Assembly (NCBI GenBank): GCA_920105805.1
Contig: CAKKTI010000003.1
Coordinates: 124,001-188,000, forward strand
Reading direction: 5' to 3'
Length of the DNA: 64,000 nucleotides
DNA from: Condylostoma magnum
Lineage: Eukaryota; Ciliophora; Heterotrichea; Heterotrichida; Condylostomatidae
Shown: piece after piece, positions 13,001-26,203 of the stretch
Numbering within the stretch: position 1 is the stretch's first letter
Layout: the number at the start of each line of letters is the position of its first letter
The notes under the pieces: model-generated
Databases searched by the model: none
The model's input: the letters and a program-made list of their open reading frames with translations, nothing else
What the model was told of the DNA's origin: nothing
Translations under genes and position numbers: made by a program

Positions 13001-16000
13001 CTTTATTACTATGAATCCAGGATATGCTGGAAGAGCTGAACTTCCTGAAAATCTAAAGGCGTTGTTCAGGTCATGTGCTATGGTTGTCCCTGATACTGTA
13101 CTTATTTGTGAAAACATGCTTATGTCTGAAGGGTTTATCACTGCCTAATTGCTGTCAGACAAATTTGTAACACTGTACTCTCTCAGTAGAGATCTATTAA
13201 GTAAGCAAAAGCATTATGACTGGGGACTTCGCGCTGTTAAATCAGTGCTGCGTATGGCAGGAAGACTGAGAAGAGGGGATCCTAATGACGAGGAAAACAC
13301 TGTGCTTATGAGAGCTTTGAGAGATTTCAACTTACCTAAAATTGTAACTACTGATAAACCAATCTTTGGTACTTTGATAAGAGACTTGTTCCCAGGAATT
13401 GACCCTGAGCCGAAACTGGACTAATAATTGCAGGCATAATTGGTAGAAGTAGCAAAGAAGTCTAAACTACAGCCAGAGAAGCTGTTTATCAAGAAATCCA
13501 TAGAGCTAGATGAAATCTTATTTGTAAGACATTGCGTGTTTATTATAGGTGACCCAGGCTGTGGTAAGACTGAAGTGTGGAAAAGTTTAGCTAAAGTAGA
13601 CCCAGCGGGTACTGCCTTTGAAACCTTGAATCCTAAAGCCATTACTTCTGATGAGCTGTACGGAGCAATGACCAAGACTAAAGAGTGGAAGGATGGAGTG
13701 CTAAGTGTTATCATGAGAGATATGTCAAAATGTAATCCTCCCTACAAGGAACATCATACTAGGAAGTGGATTATACTGGATGGAGATATTGACCCTGAGT
13801 GGATTGAGTCTATGAACACTGTTATGGACGATAATAAAGTGCTGACTTTAGTGTCTAATGAGAGAATTGCATTGACTACGTCAATGCGTTTGTTGTTTGA
13901 AATTTCTAATTTAAGAGAAGCAACACCTGCTACCGTAAGCAGAGCCGGAGTGCTGTATATCAATCCTACTGATATAGGATACAAGCCCTACATGGAGTCA
14001 TGGCTCGACACCATTGAAGACGACATTGCCAGAAGCCACTATATGTTTGCCTATCAATAAATAGTAGAAGGAAACATAGAAGACATTATGAAATTCGACC
14101 CAATTGTCCCAACTGTTCCAATTTCCATGATACAAACTCTTTGCTGTATACTAAAATCTCTAATGAATTCAAAATAATACAAAGATGTAGAGAAATAATT
14201 GAAAGAAGATGATAAAAAGGCAGTTTTCGAAGCATTTTTCTTCTATGCTGGCTGCTGGGCGTTTGGAGGGGCTATAGGTGATGACAGAGTACAGGCTTAG
14301 TTTAACTCATGGTGAAGACATATTTCTAAAAAGTACCCTGATGGTGGCACTGTATATGACTACTACTACAACCCCGAAACATTGGCATGGTGCAATTGGT
14401 AAGACCATGTAGGAGAGTTCATACCACTAGGAGACCAGGCATTCTCTAATATAATTGTCCCTACTGTTGATATCGTAAAACTAAAGGCTGTAATTGAGCT
14501 ACACACTGTAGCATAAAAACCAACTATATTCATAGGAGCCTCTGGTACTGGAAAAACTACTGTTGTTAGAGATTACATCGCAGGACTTAATGCAGAGGAG
14601 GTCATCAATGCTGGAATTAGTTTTAATAGTTACACTAATTCACTAACTCTACAGAAATTCATTGAAAATAATACTGAAAAAAGAATGGGAAGAGAGTTTG
14701 GACCACCAGCTGGAAAATTAATGGTGTTCTTTATTGATGATCTTAACATGCCTGTGGTTGGAAAGTATGGAACTCAGGAACCTATTGCTCTTATGATACA
14801 AATCATTAACTATAAGTAAATGTATGACAGAGACCACTTGGAAGAGTAAAAAAGACTTAAGGACTGTATTTTTATGAGTTGTATGAACCCTAAGTCAGGA
14901 TCTTTTGTAGTAGATATTCGTCTATAGAGACACTTCACTACATTCTCTACACTTCTTCCTTCTAATGAGGTGTTAGTACATATTTACAAGAGTATTCTAG
15001 GTGCTCATCTACAGCAATTCGACCCATCTATACTAAAACTTACTGATAAGCTAATTCAATCTAGTATTGACGTGTTCAAGCTTATAACAAACAACCCAGA
15101 TTTCTCTCCATCTGCTAGAAAATTCCACTATTAATTCAATCTAAGAGACATATCAAGAGTTATTGGAGGACTGCTACAAAGTCATCCAAGTATGTACAGA
15201 GGGTAACCTGAGAAAATGGTAAGACTATGGATCCATGAGTGTGAGCGTGTGTATTTAGATCGTCTTATAATGGAGCATGACGAGCAACAAGTCAACGATT
15301 ACCTAAAACGTTGTGTATAAGTGTTTTCCGAGGATCTATAAGGCCAGGAAGTTTTCGTAGACGACAACATTTTCACTTCCTTTGTCACAGCTCATGGTGG
15401 AAACGACAAGATGTATATTCCGATAAAAGACATGGCTTAATTGAAAAAGGTGCTGGAGGAGTCCTTAGTAGAGTACAACGAATCAAACGCTGTAATGAAC
15501 CTCGTGTTATTTGACTTAGCTATGGAACATGTATGCAGAATAGCCAGAATCATAGACCAACCAGCTGGTAATGCTTTGCTTGTAGGAGTAGGAGGTTCAG
15601 GGAAACAGTCGCTATCCAGACTCGCTAGTTTTATACTGGGCTATGAGGTTATATAAATTCTAGTGACTGATAAGTACCAAGTAGCTGACTTATAAGTCGA
15701 TCTGCAAGAAATGTACAAAAAAGCTGCAATTAAGGCAGGAGGTACTCCTTGTGTGTTCCTTTTGACCGATACTTAAATAACTGATGAAAAGTTCTTGATT
15801 TCCATCAACGATATACTGAGTTCTGGATATGTACAGGACTTGTTCCCTAAGGAGGAGCTAGATGGAATTTTCTAATCAGTAAGAAACGAGGCCAAGGCAG
15901 CCGGATACATGGAAACCCCAGACCAGCTACTAGAGTTCTTTATCAACAAGGCCCGTAACAACCTGCACATCATTCTATGTTTCTCACCAGTAGGAGACGA

Positions 16001-19000
16001 TTTCAGGATCAGATCTCGTAAATTCCCAGCTCTGATCAGTTGCACATCCATCGACTGGTTCCACGGATGGCCCAGAGACGCCTTAGTGGACGTTGCTAAT
16101 AGATTCTTAGGAGAAATCGAGCTGTAATCTGAGGAAATCAGGGAAAACATGTCTCAATATATGGCAGATGTACACGTTTCTGTGAATGATGCTAACTAAG
16201 TGTTCCTTGCACGAGAAAAGCGTAGAAACTACACAACCCCTAAAAGTTTCCTTGAACTTATTGCATTCTATAAAAAACTACTAGGTGAGAAGCGTTAGAA
16301 ACTCGGTGATGCGATTGAGAGACTGGTGAATGGACTAGACACATTGCAGATGACTAAATCTTAAGTAGAAGGTCTAAAACAGGACCTTGATGCTAAAATG
16401 GAGTAAGTAACGGAAAGACAGGCGGAGACTAATGAACTGATTACTAAAGTGGAGGCTTCCAAGGACATTGCAAGGGCTGAGTAGGAAGCAGCGAGTGGTG
16501 AGGAGGAAGAAGCGGCTACTTTGACTGAGGCTGCTAATAAACTAAAGGAAGAAGCTGGAAGGGAGCTAGCTGCAGCTGAGCCAGCTATGCAAAGAGCTAT
16601 GGAAGCTGTAGATTGTTTGACTAAACCGTCAATACAGGAACTGAAATCACTGAAGGAACCACCAGGACCTGTAAATTTAGTGACAAAAGCTGTACTGTTG
16701 ATGAGAGGAGAGAAAAAGAGTTTTGCGTGGACTAATGCGTAAAGAATGATGAATCCACCTCCTAAGTTCATTGATGAATTGACTAATTATGATAAGGAGA
16801 ACATTGATCAATGGGTTTTAGACCAATTGCAACCCTTGTTGGCTGAGCCTGCTTTTAATAGAACTGATATGGCCAGATACTCCTCTGCCGCGTCTAATTT
16901 GTGCTTTTGGGTGGTGAATGTTGTGGAGTATAATAGGATTTATAAGAACGTCAAACCATTGATGGAAAGAAAGGCTAATGCTGAGGAAGAGTCAGCAAAG
17001 AAAGAACAGGAGTTGTCTGTTGTAAGAGCTAAGGTAAAGGAAGTGACAGACAGAGTAACAGCTTTAGAAGCAGAGCTAGCCGAAGCAAACGAAGTAAAAG
17101 AAAAGGTGGAAGCTGAGGCAGATGCTTGTTTACAAAAACTATAACTAGCTGAAAGACTAGTAAACGGTCTAGCTGATGAGAACAAAAGATGGGGAGAGAA
17201 TGTTGTGTAATTCAAAATAGAAGAAAACACTGTAATAGGTGATGCTTTACTGGCAGCAGCCTTTGTGTCCTACATTGGTCCCTTCTCCGCCTCCCTAAGA
17301 CTAACTCTATGGCAGGACACCTGGCTTCCAAACATCCAAGTAAAACAAATTCCCTTCACTGAAGGAGTCGATCCCCTCCGAGTACTTTGCACAGATTCTG
17401 ACGAGGCCAGATGGAAGAACTTCGGACTCCCAGCTGATAGAATGTCAATAGAAAACGCTTCTATAGTGTCCAGTTGTTCTCGATGGCCCTTGATAATTGA
17501 CCCACAACTACAGGGATCGAGATGGATCAGAGGAATGCATGGGGAAGATTTAGAGGTTATTTAACTATCCCAGCATAACTGGATTAAGAAGTTAGAGTCA
17601 TGCATACAGTTGGGTAAAATCGTTATGATGGAGAATCTAGGAACCGAGCTAGATGCTATGCTGGAGCCACTGCTGGCCAGAGCTATTATAAGAAAAGGAA
17701 AGTCCATATGCAGGATCAAACTAGGGTCTGAGGAAATCGATTACAATGAAAGCTTTAAACTGTACTTGTAAACTCAGTTGAACAATCCTCATTATAGACC
17801 TGAAATAGCTGCTCAGTGTACCATTATTAATTTCATTGTTACTGAGAGTGGACTGGATGACTAACTGCTAGCAACGGTTGTGAACATAGAAAAATCGGAA
17901 CTAGAGTAAGAAAAGTAAGAATTAGTGAAAAGATAGAACGAGTTTAAGGTGATTCTAAGTGATCTTGAGGAGTAATTGCTGTAGAGACTATCCTCAGCAG
18001 ATTAAAGCACTATTTTGAGTAATATTGACTTGATTGAAGGTCTTGAAAAGACTAAGGAAACCTCGTCTGACATCAAAGAACAGACCATTTAAGCATAGAT
18101 CACTGAGAAGAAGATCAATGAAGCCCGTGAAGTATACAGAACAGTATCGGTAGAAGGTGCCATGCTGTATTTCCTAATCATTGCGCTTTACGTAGTAAAG
18201 CATATGTACTAATATTCCCTAGAATCCTTCATTACCTTCTTCCTCAAAGCTATTGACAAGACTCCTCAGTTCGAGGAAGTAGAAGACAGAGTGCATGCAA
18301 TGCGTGAAAGTATAAGAATGACTATCTTCCAATGGGTAAGTCGTGGACTCTTTGAACAACATAAACAAATCTTCCTAATGCAAATCACTCTACGTCTAAT
18401 GCAAAAAGGAGTGATATCTACAGTCTACGATCCTCAAATGGTGAATTTCTTGCTTCAAGCTCCTATAAAGCCAGGAGTAGAAAAGCCCCAGGCCTTGGAC
18501 TGGCTTCCGGAGACTTCGTGGGATATGGTACAGAGGCTCATTGATATAGAAGAGTTCAACTCATTTGCTACCAGTATGGAAAAGGATGCTCCTACTAGAT
18601 TCAAGGAGTGGTTTAATGACTTGGCACCTGAAGAACTGAACCTGCCATTAGACTGGAAGCGACTTAACGGTACTTTCCAGAAACTTTTAGTACTGAGATG
18701 CTTAAGACCTGACAGACTGACCCTGGCTATTGACACCTGGCTCAAGGACGCTCTTCCTAATGGAGTAAAATATGTAGAAATTGACTCTGGCATGAGTTTC
18801 GGAGAAATATTAGAAAGTGTACTGGAAGATGCTGTAAACACTACCCCTATCTTCTTCATACTGAGTCCTGGAACTGACCCGGTAGTGGATGTAGAGAGAA
18901 GTGCCAAGGTGAGACATATAGAAGAAGGTAAGAACTATTGGAATGTGGCTATGGGATAAGGAACCGAGGACAGAGCTATGCGGTACTTGGAAAACGGGCA

Positions 19001-20681
19001 TAAAGAAGGCCACTGGGTAATGCTTCAGAATATACATCTAATGCCTGACTGGCTACGTGAGCTAGAAAAGAAACTTGATAATTTTGCATAGGAAGGATCC
19101 AATATAAACTTCAGACTTTTCTTATCAGCAGAGCCTAGTGACTTAATCCCCATCAGTATTCTAGACAGAAGTATTAAACTAACTAACGAGCCTCCAACTG
19201 GTATGAAGGCTAACATAAAGCGTGCATTTGCCTAATTCAACAAGGAGGAGTTCTAAGAGCGTGACCCTAGAGTGAAGTCAATTATATTTGGACTGTGCTT
19301 CTTCCATGCAACTGTAATAGAAAGAAGGAAGTTTGGAGCAAAGGGATGGAACAGAGGGTATCCTTTCAGTATGGGTGATCTACGTGACTCAGCCCTAGTA
19401 CTAATCAATTACCTAGAAGGCCCTCAGAGCAGTTCTAAGATCCCCTGGGATGATTTGCGATACATTTTCGGAGAAATCATGTACGGAGGCCACATCACTG
19501 ATGATTGGGACAGGATTCTATGTCTGACATACCTCGACAACCTAATGGACAACCCTCTTTTAGATGAAACTGAGATGTTCCCCTTCTCCGACGGCACTGG
19601 AGCTAGTTTCAGATCCCCAGCACCCACTGACTACGGTAACTACATCCTGCATATTGATGAGAACTTCGGCCAGGAAACTCCAATTGCTTTCGGTATGCAT
19701 CCAAATGCTGAAATAGGGTTCAGAACCAACCAGTGTACCATTCTCTTCAATACACTAGTAGACCTACAGCCCAATGACGAAGGAGGTGAAATGGAAGAGG
19801 GAGTCAAGACACGTAATGAGATTATACAGGATATTGTGACCCAGATACTGGAAGACATGGGAATTGAAGGACTTAGGTTCGATTTAGAGGATATTCGTGG
19901 AAAATTCATGGAGGATGATGACAAACTCTGCTTTATTAACGTTTTCTTGCAGGAGTGTGAGTACATGAACTACTTGCTAAATGATATGCTGATTTCTCTA
20001 TAAGAAATCAGCCTTGCCTTGAATGGAGAACTGACTGCAACTGAGTAAATGGATAGAACCATGGACAGTTTAGTACTGGAGAGAGTTCCAACCAGATGGG
20101 AACTCCTAGCATATCCTTCCTGCAGAGGTCTTACATCCTGGCTAGTGAATCTTCAAAGCAGAATCGAGCAACTGCAGACCTGGAAAGACAACCCTACTGA
20201 AGTACCAAAAGTGACTAATATATCAAGACTGTTCAACCCTCAGTCGTTCCTTACTGCTGTTAAGCAGTATTATGCACAAAAGACACAATCTGAGCTGAAT
20301 CGACTGTAAATTCTGACTGATGTGACTAAAAGACTGGAGAATGAGATTGATGCACCGGCAAGGGAAGGAGCGTATATAACTGGACTTAATTTAGAAGGAG
20401 CAAGGTGGGATGTTGGTAACTCTTAATTGGAATCATCCAAACCTAAGGAAATGTTTTGTCCTTTGCCTGTGGTAAACTGCAGATCTGCTATACAGCCCCC
20501 CGGGGAGTTCATAAAGGATAAGAACACATACTACTGTCCTTGCTATAAGACTGAAGATAGAGGTATGACATTCGTGTTCACAGCCTAACTAAGAACACCA
20601 AGAGCACCGCCGGATAAGTGGATTTTAGCAGGAGTTGCACTCATTTTGGATGTTGAAGGAATTGGAGATGTTAAGAAGTGA
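7050..20681 (+). CDS. Axonemal outer-arm dynein heavy chain, beta type (DNAH9/11/17-like)
   Basis: 4,543 codons in one unbroken frame, the usual length for axonemal heavy chains. The N-terminal tail includes [14 protein letters not shown] and linker-region [20 protein letters not shown], closest by eye to the beta/DNAH9-17 class. Walker A loops: GPAGTGKTE (near 12705, AAA1), GDPGCGKTE (13548, AAA2), GASGTGKTT (14538, AAA3) and GVGGSGKQS (15585, AAA4). A coiled-coil stalk flanks the microtubule-binding tip (about 16350-17230). The C terminus ends [14 protein letters not shown]...KK followed by TGA 20679-20681. TGA also occurs in frame at 14313-14315 as the second Trp of a conserved WW pair (FNSWWRHI), so the same codon is sense and stop in one gene. 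No intron is needed. It drives ciliary beating. Confidence 0.95.
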
Positions 20682-20706
20682 GTTAGTTAGTAGTTATTTT
20701 AGGAAA

Positions 20707-22899
20707 ATGTTGAATTAAGGGGGAACTGATTATAGTAATATTGGGTCGTAGGAAGGAAGCTTTAAGTTAGTTGAAAGAGCTCCGTTGACTACTAATTTGC
20801 AGGAGTTTAAGAGTTAAGTGTGTTAGTAGGGGTACTAGGAGTTCTTGTTTTCAAATTTTGAAAGTGGTCAGTGTGCTATTAAGTAGGACTTGGTTAAGTT
20901 TTATGTGAATTTTATCGGTTTTTTTACTATTTAAGGGATTATGAGTGTAGTACTAGCGTATTAGGAGTACTAGAGCTATGAGTGAGCTTATTATACATCT
21001 GCTAGCAGTTGTCTTCTAATTGCATTGGCTGTTTGTATAATTGTTACATATAGGTTTAATAAGGACATAATCAAGCGCACTGCGCTAGTATTCACTGGTT
21101 TTGGAATGATTGCTATTACTTTGTTGATATTTCAAGATACTAGGTTGTATTATAAGATATATAGGGATTTTGAACCAGATTTTCAAATCAATGTGTCTAT
21201 CTACTTGCTCATGATGGTTTATTAGTTTAAATTAATAATAAGATCGATCTTTAAGTACTCTATCATGATGATCAGCTATGTGTTTACTCTATATTCACTA
21301 TCGTTACTAGCTCTGTAGCCTATATCACTCATTCCTGCTATATAAGAACTCGCAATTCTATTTCTGATTTTATTAATGATCATCATACAAATACAAGGCG
21401 AGGACTGAAAGAGAAAACAGAAGTACTGAAAATTTTATAAGGAAAACTCAGTGAAAAATAATCTTGAAGTTTCCCAAGACAATGACAGCAACCCTAAGGT
21501 TTACTCAGTAATCGAACAAATCACTTAGGACTGTGAAATAGTAAAAAGACATCTTAAATGCTCAATCAAGGTTGTTATGTATTAAGATGTTAAAAAAATT
21601 CTCAAGGAATCTAAAATTCTTATTGATAAGATCAAAATGAATATCGGTAGGAGGGATTTATTCCAGGATGAGGACTTCATACAAAATGATGAAATTGATA
21701 ATGAGGACAAAGCATTTATAATGGAGAACTTTGTAGATTTTCAGCACTCTTAGCAGTTTTAAATTTCTCATATTAGTAAGCATTCTCTATCCGACTTATC
21801 ACAACGTAAGTAAACTAATTTTATACTGCCCAAGTATAAATTCAATGAATTGTAAAACTGCTTAAACAAAATAGGCAGAGACTGGAACTTTGACATTTGA
21901 TTTATACACAATTTTACAGGGCACAGCATTAAAATAGTAGGAAAATTTATGATGTAATCTTGGGACTTAAATAATTTCTACAAAATCCCTGAGAAAGTGT
22001 CTGATAATTATTTTAAACTACTAGAAAAGAAATACATAAACAATCCGTATCACAATGCTTGTCATGCAGCAGATGTAATGCATACACTCTTTTATTTCTT
22101 TACTAATTCCTCATCTGCAAATCAATTAACCCCTCTTAATGGGCTGTAGTGTCTCATTGCAGCCCTTGCACATGATGTCGGGCACCCTGGACTTACTAAT
22201 AGATTTCTTATAACTACCAGGGACCCCTTGGCTATCCAGTTCAATGACTAATCAGTACTAGAGAGTATGCACTGTGCTACTGCATTTTAACTAATGAATG
22301 AAATCGATGCTGATATACTGGGCTATTTAGACGATAATTTATGGATTTAGTCAAGGAAAATTATTCTAGAGATGATTTTAGCCACTGATATGACCAAGCA
22401 CTTTGTATTATTAGGAGAGTTTAAAACATAGGCTATTAATCTAGGAGCGTTGAGTTGGGATAATGAGAAGGGAAAGATTATGATATTGTCTACTGGGTTA
22501 AAGTGTGCTGATTTGGGACACAGTGCCAAAACGAGTGATTTGCATTAGAAGTGGACTAATTTTGTTAGTGAGGAGTTTTTCAAGCAAGGAGATATAGAGA
22601 AATCAATGAATCTGCCTGTTTCCATGTATTGTGATAAGGAGACTACTAATATTCCCAAATCACAAGTAGGGTTTATTAAGAATATTTGCTTGCCTTTATT
22701 TGAGAATTGAATTTAGTTCTTAAACTCAGAGCAATTGAGAAAAACTTGTATTGATTAATTGAATGCTAATGTAGAAATGTGGGAGTCTAAAGCGAAGGTA
22801 AGAAGAAAGACTGTTCAGATGAACTAAGATTTTGATATCAGGAAGTTTAATCCTCGGAAATAATCTAAGCAATTACAAGGGAAATTGTCTGATTTATAA
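20707..22899 (+). CDS. Membrane-anchored class I cyclic-nucleotide phosphodiesterase
   Basis: 730 codons; ATG lies 25 nt after the dynein stop. About six membrane helices occupy residues 60-240, then a 190-residue linker and a PDEase_I catalytic domain. The domain has HNACHAADV (22054) and HDVGHPGLTNRF (22171), which supply metal-binding His/Asp, and a later CADLGHSA. Class I enzymes hydrolyse cAMP and/or cGMP; the membrane helices suggest a ciliary or cortical membrane site. TGA is Trp at 20983, 21406, 21898 (FDIWFIH) and 22708 (PLFENWIQF), the last two at family-typical positions. The stop is taken as TAA at 22897, first of TAA-TAG-TAA; downstream the frame stays open but loses protein character. 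Confidence 0.88.
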
Positions 22900-23469
22900 T
22901 AGTAAATAGAATGTTTTATTATTGATCGGTGTATTTAAGTGTTTAATCTATATTATAAAGGGATTTGTTTAGTAATTGAAAACTATGGAATTTACTATAA
23001 TGCATGTAGTCAAAAATGAATATATATTTAGGTTTTAATCAGATAATATTACCTATGAATCTCTTATATACTCAATTATTTTATTACTTTATATTAAATT
23101 GTAATAAAATTGATAAATAGCAATATTCAATGCGAAAATCCTAAAAGAATTATTGTACCTAAAGCACTGTTAAAGGCCCTCAAAGGCTTAATTAAAGTAA
23201 AAGATTGTTTGAGGATGATAGATCAATTTATCTCAGTAAGAATATACTAGATAAGGATTAGTATGTAAGCTTAATCGTTAAAAAAGGCTAACAGTGAGTG
23301 ATAAACTAAATAAGTCCTACAGTAATAAATAACAAGTGAATAATACAATGAATCTATCGAGTATTACAGAAAAATAAAAGAAGACAAATTGAAATCCCTT
23401 AAAATTGATTAAATATTAAACTAAAGAAGTAAATCTATCAAAGCTTACAATATGCTTAGAAGAAAATAA

Positions 23470-23720
23470 ATAATTAGCATCTCGACTATGCATTTTAAGA
23501 AACACAATAGTAGGTAGTTGTGAAGGTAAAATTCTACGATTTTGAGACTTATAAGGTTTGAATAATGTATAGGAATACTAGTTGTATAGAAGGTAATAAT
23601 GCAGTGAATGGAAGCACTAATAAAACTGGGATATTATAGACCTTTCAAATCCAGACAATAATATAATGATTAGAAAGCATGATACCATGGTATGAAACGT
23701 ATGTATAGGAGATAATATAA
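23470..23720 (+). pseudogene. Decayed WD40 repeats (family relic)
   Basis: Two degraded units of the 120-nt WD repeat are visible. Near 23483 the frame reads LCILRNTIVGS then LRFWDL (TGA as Trp). After a frame change near 23560 it reads CIEGNNAVNGSTNKT, followed by bases resembling the usual PNNNREIGRHD and VW segments but again out of frame. No intact N-terminal region or further blades were found, so this looks like an old copy of the neighbouring WD40 genes. Confidence 0.6.
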
Positions 23721-24637
23721 CTTTTAGTAGAGATTGAAATAGAAATTCATGGCTTTGTATCTTATAAAATGCTAATTAAGACATACAGTAATTTTACACT
23801 AATTTCACCAAGTGTTAAACTTGATTCTTTAAATAGATGAAAATAATTCAAAGAAGTATTATCAAATAGTAATCTAAAGAGCTCTCATAGAATATATTTA
23901 GTATAGTATCCAAAAATAAGAAATTAAATGAATATAGTAAGTGAAAACGTAAGGCACACTCAATCAATAATTTTATGTAAGACTCTTTGGAAAATTAATA
24001 TAAACTAGTTAATACAGACTAAGCATTTTGACTTCTTTTATTATTTAGGCCCATTCATATTTTAGTACATCATTTAAAAGGATTCATTATTTTCTATATT
24101 AATTATTGTTTTTCTTGACCTTGTATGTAATTAATAATTTCTCCTTCTTTTCTTAACCATTATAAGCTATTCTATAGGCAGATGGCCTACCTATACTATA
24201 AACTAATTTGATTTAATGTTATTGAACGAGGTAAGTCCCTTCAGTATACATAAGTTATTTCTGGTCTTCTAATGTTATAATAATTGTGGAATAATTCTCT
24301 AATGAAGAAGCTTTTAAGTGAGGTAGATAGCTTCTTATTATTAATCCATTTTATATAAAGACTTACTGCAAATAGTTAAAAAAATATTAGTACAGAAATT
24401 ATTTTGATTTAAATAAAAGAAATGTCTAATCTTTTGGTCACTTACTGGAATATAATTATTAAGTTGATTTGATAATTTTAGTGTTATATTGACTTTTATA
24501 ATTCTGTCAATAAAAACAAAACAAGTATTAGATTTGTATAACAATCTTCTATAATTTGCCTATAAATTAGTTTTATTATAAATTTCTCTATTGATTTGGC
24601 TTACCTTTTAATCTATTTGCAATACTACCCTATAAAA
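23721..24637. other. AT-rich region, nothing recognised
   Basis: About 900 bp of AT-rich sequence between the WD relic and the first intact WD40 gene. No reading frame with recognisable domains was found on either strand, and no tRNA or tandem repeat was seen. It ends in TATAAAA directly before the next ATG. Confidence 0.4.
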
Positions 24638-25999
24638 ATGAACTTACAACTTGGAATTCATTTACACCAATTATTAGTTTCTCATATATCTGAAAAATAA
24701 TTCCTAATTATACCAGCTGCTTATAAAGATAATCAAAAGTTAACATCTTCTTCTATAAAGAATTCTATCTCCATTATAATAACTTTAGTAGTCTAGAAGT
24801 ATTCTGTGAGAACTATACTCAAGACACTGGAATACTGAAAGGAAGCTTCTAAAAATCTATTTCATGTAAAGTCAGATTACTTACAAGCATGGGAAAAATA
24901 TTTAACAATACTTGATAAATAAGTAAGGAATATAGCTTAAACTAAAGAACTGCCAATACTAGAAAGTTATATTCCATTAAAATTCAGTTTAAAAGAGATA
25001 AAGAGTAATTAAGAATTATAATATACCAATCAGATATCTCACAGCAACCAAATATAAAGTCAAGGTAACAATGCATAAAAAATGCTTCATTATGCCAGGC
25101 ATGTAAACCAACTATTAAAGCAATCAAAAGACATAGCAGATATCCCGAAGTAAGCAACACACTTAGGAAAAATTCCCAGCTATATATAAGGATTATGCAT
25201 TGACGACAACACAGTTATAAGTGGAAATTAAGATAATACTGTCAAATTTTGGAACTTATGTAATCCAAACAATAGTAGAACAATTGGAAGGCATCATGAT
25301 GCAGTAAGAAGTGTATGCATTGACGGCAGCACAGTTATAAGTGGAAGCGAGGATAAAACTGTGAGACTTTGGGACTCATCGAACCCAAACAACAGCAAAT
25401 TGATTGGTAAGCATAAGAGCTTAGTATTAAGTGTATGCATTGAAGGCAATACAGTTATCAGTGGAAGTTGGGATCAAACTGTACGGCTTTGGGATTTATT
25501 TGATCCAAAGTACAACAGAAAAATTGGAAGACATTCGGATCCAGTATTCAGTGTATGCATTGAGGGCAATAAAGTGATTAGCGGGGGTGGAGATTACACT
25601 GTGAGACTTTGGGACTTATAAAACCCAGACAATAATAGAGAAGTTGGAAGACATAGTAGTTATGTTACAAGCGTATGTATTTAAGATAATATAGTTATAT
25701 CAGGAAGCTAGTATAGAGATCTGTGGCTTTGGGATTTATTAAATCCAGAGAATAATAGAGAAGTTGGAAGACATGATGATTGGGTAAGTCATGTATGTAT
25801 TGCAGGGAATAGGGTAGTATCAGGGAGTGGAGATGGAACTGTAAAGCTTTGGGGTTTATTTGATCGTGGGAGTGATAAGGTGTTGATTTAATCATAGAGT
25901 GCAATTATATCTTTGGCCACTAATAACTCCGTTGTATTAGCTGGAGAAGGGTATGGGCCAAGCAACTTAAAGTGCATTATATACAGGAATCTAGATTAG
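24638..25999 (+). CDS. WD40 family gene 1: N-terminal helical domain plus seven blades
   Basis: 453 codons from ATG 24638 (TATAAAA abuts the ATG). Residues 1-180 are predicted helical, of unknown family, and end in the hinge IPKQATHL. Seven WD units follow, each 40 residues, with consensus VCIEGNTVISGSxDKTVRLW then DLxNPNNNREIGRHxxxVxS. Blade 7 is divergent (LATNNSVVLAGEG) and ends YRNLD. TAG at 25997 is taken as stop because every intact paralogue has TAA, TAG or a stop near this point; read-through would add about 20 hydrophobic residues to TAG 26060-26062. TGA encodes Trp once (EYWKEA). A seven-bladed propeller is expected to be a binding scaffold; partner unknown. Confidence 0.85.
25171..25880 (+). 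repeat. Tandem 120-nt WD-repeat array
   Basis: Units recur at exactly 120-nt spacing, so the landmark encoding VCI..G.TVISGS returns every second sequence line. Bases for the ISGS, RLWDL and GRH cores are nearly identical between units. Differences cluster at the codon after SGS and at the three codons after GRH/GKH. The same array structure occurs in the other family members. Confidence 0.9.
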
Positions 26000-26203
26000 T
26001 TTATTAAATAGGAGTTTTTATTATTTATTGACTTATATACTGAAATTGGTTTCATTAATTAGTATAGTTGTGTATTTATCAGCATACTGTACATTTTGAT
26101 ACAAATTTTGGATCTTGTTTATATATAAATTTAAAATATTGCCAAAGTAAATCAGTAAACTACCTCTTTATAAACATATAGCTATATAATTATGCTTATA
26201 AAA
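26000..26203 (+). promoter_or_regulatory. Short intergenic region with TATAAAA abutting the ATG
   Basis: 204 bp between two WD40 genes on the same strand. TATAAAA at 26197-26203 touches the ATG of the next gene, exactly as at 24631-24637 and 27584-27590. Confidence 0.45.

Noticed and set aside
7050-20681. Dynein as a pseudogene riddled with stops under the standard code
   Set aside because: Every TAA/TAG sits at a Gln-compatible position, the single frame spans all AAA modules, and neighbouring genes show the same reassignment.
25171-25880. CRISPR array or satellite DNA suggested by strict 120-nt periodicity
   Set aside because: The period encodes 40-residue WD blades; differences respect the reading frame, and there are no spacers.
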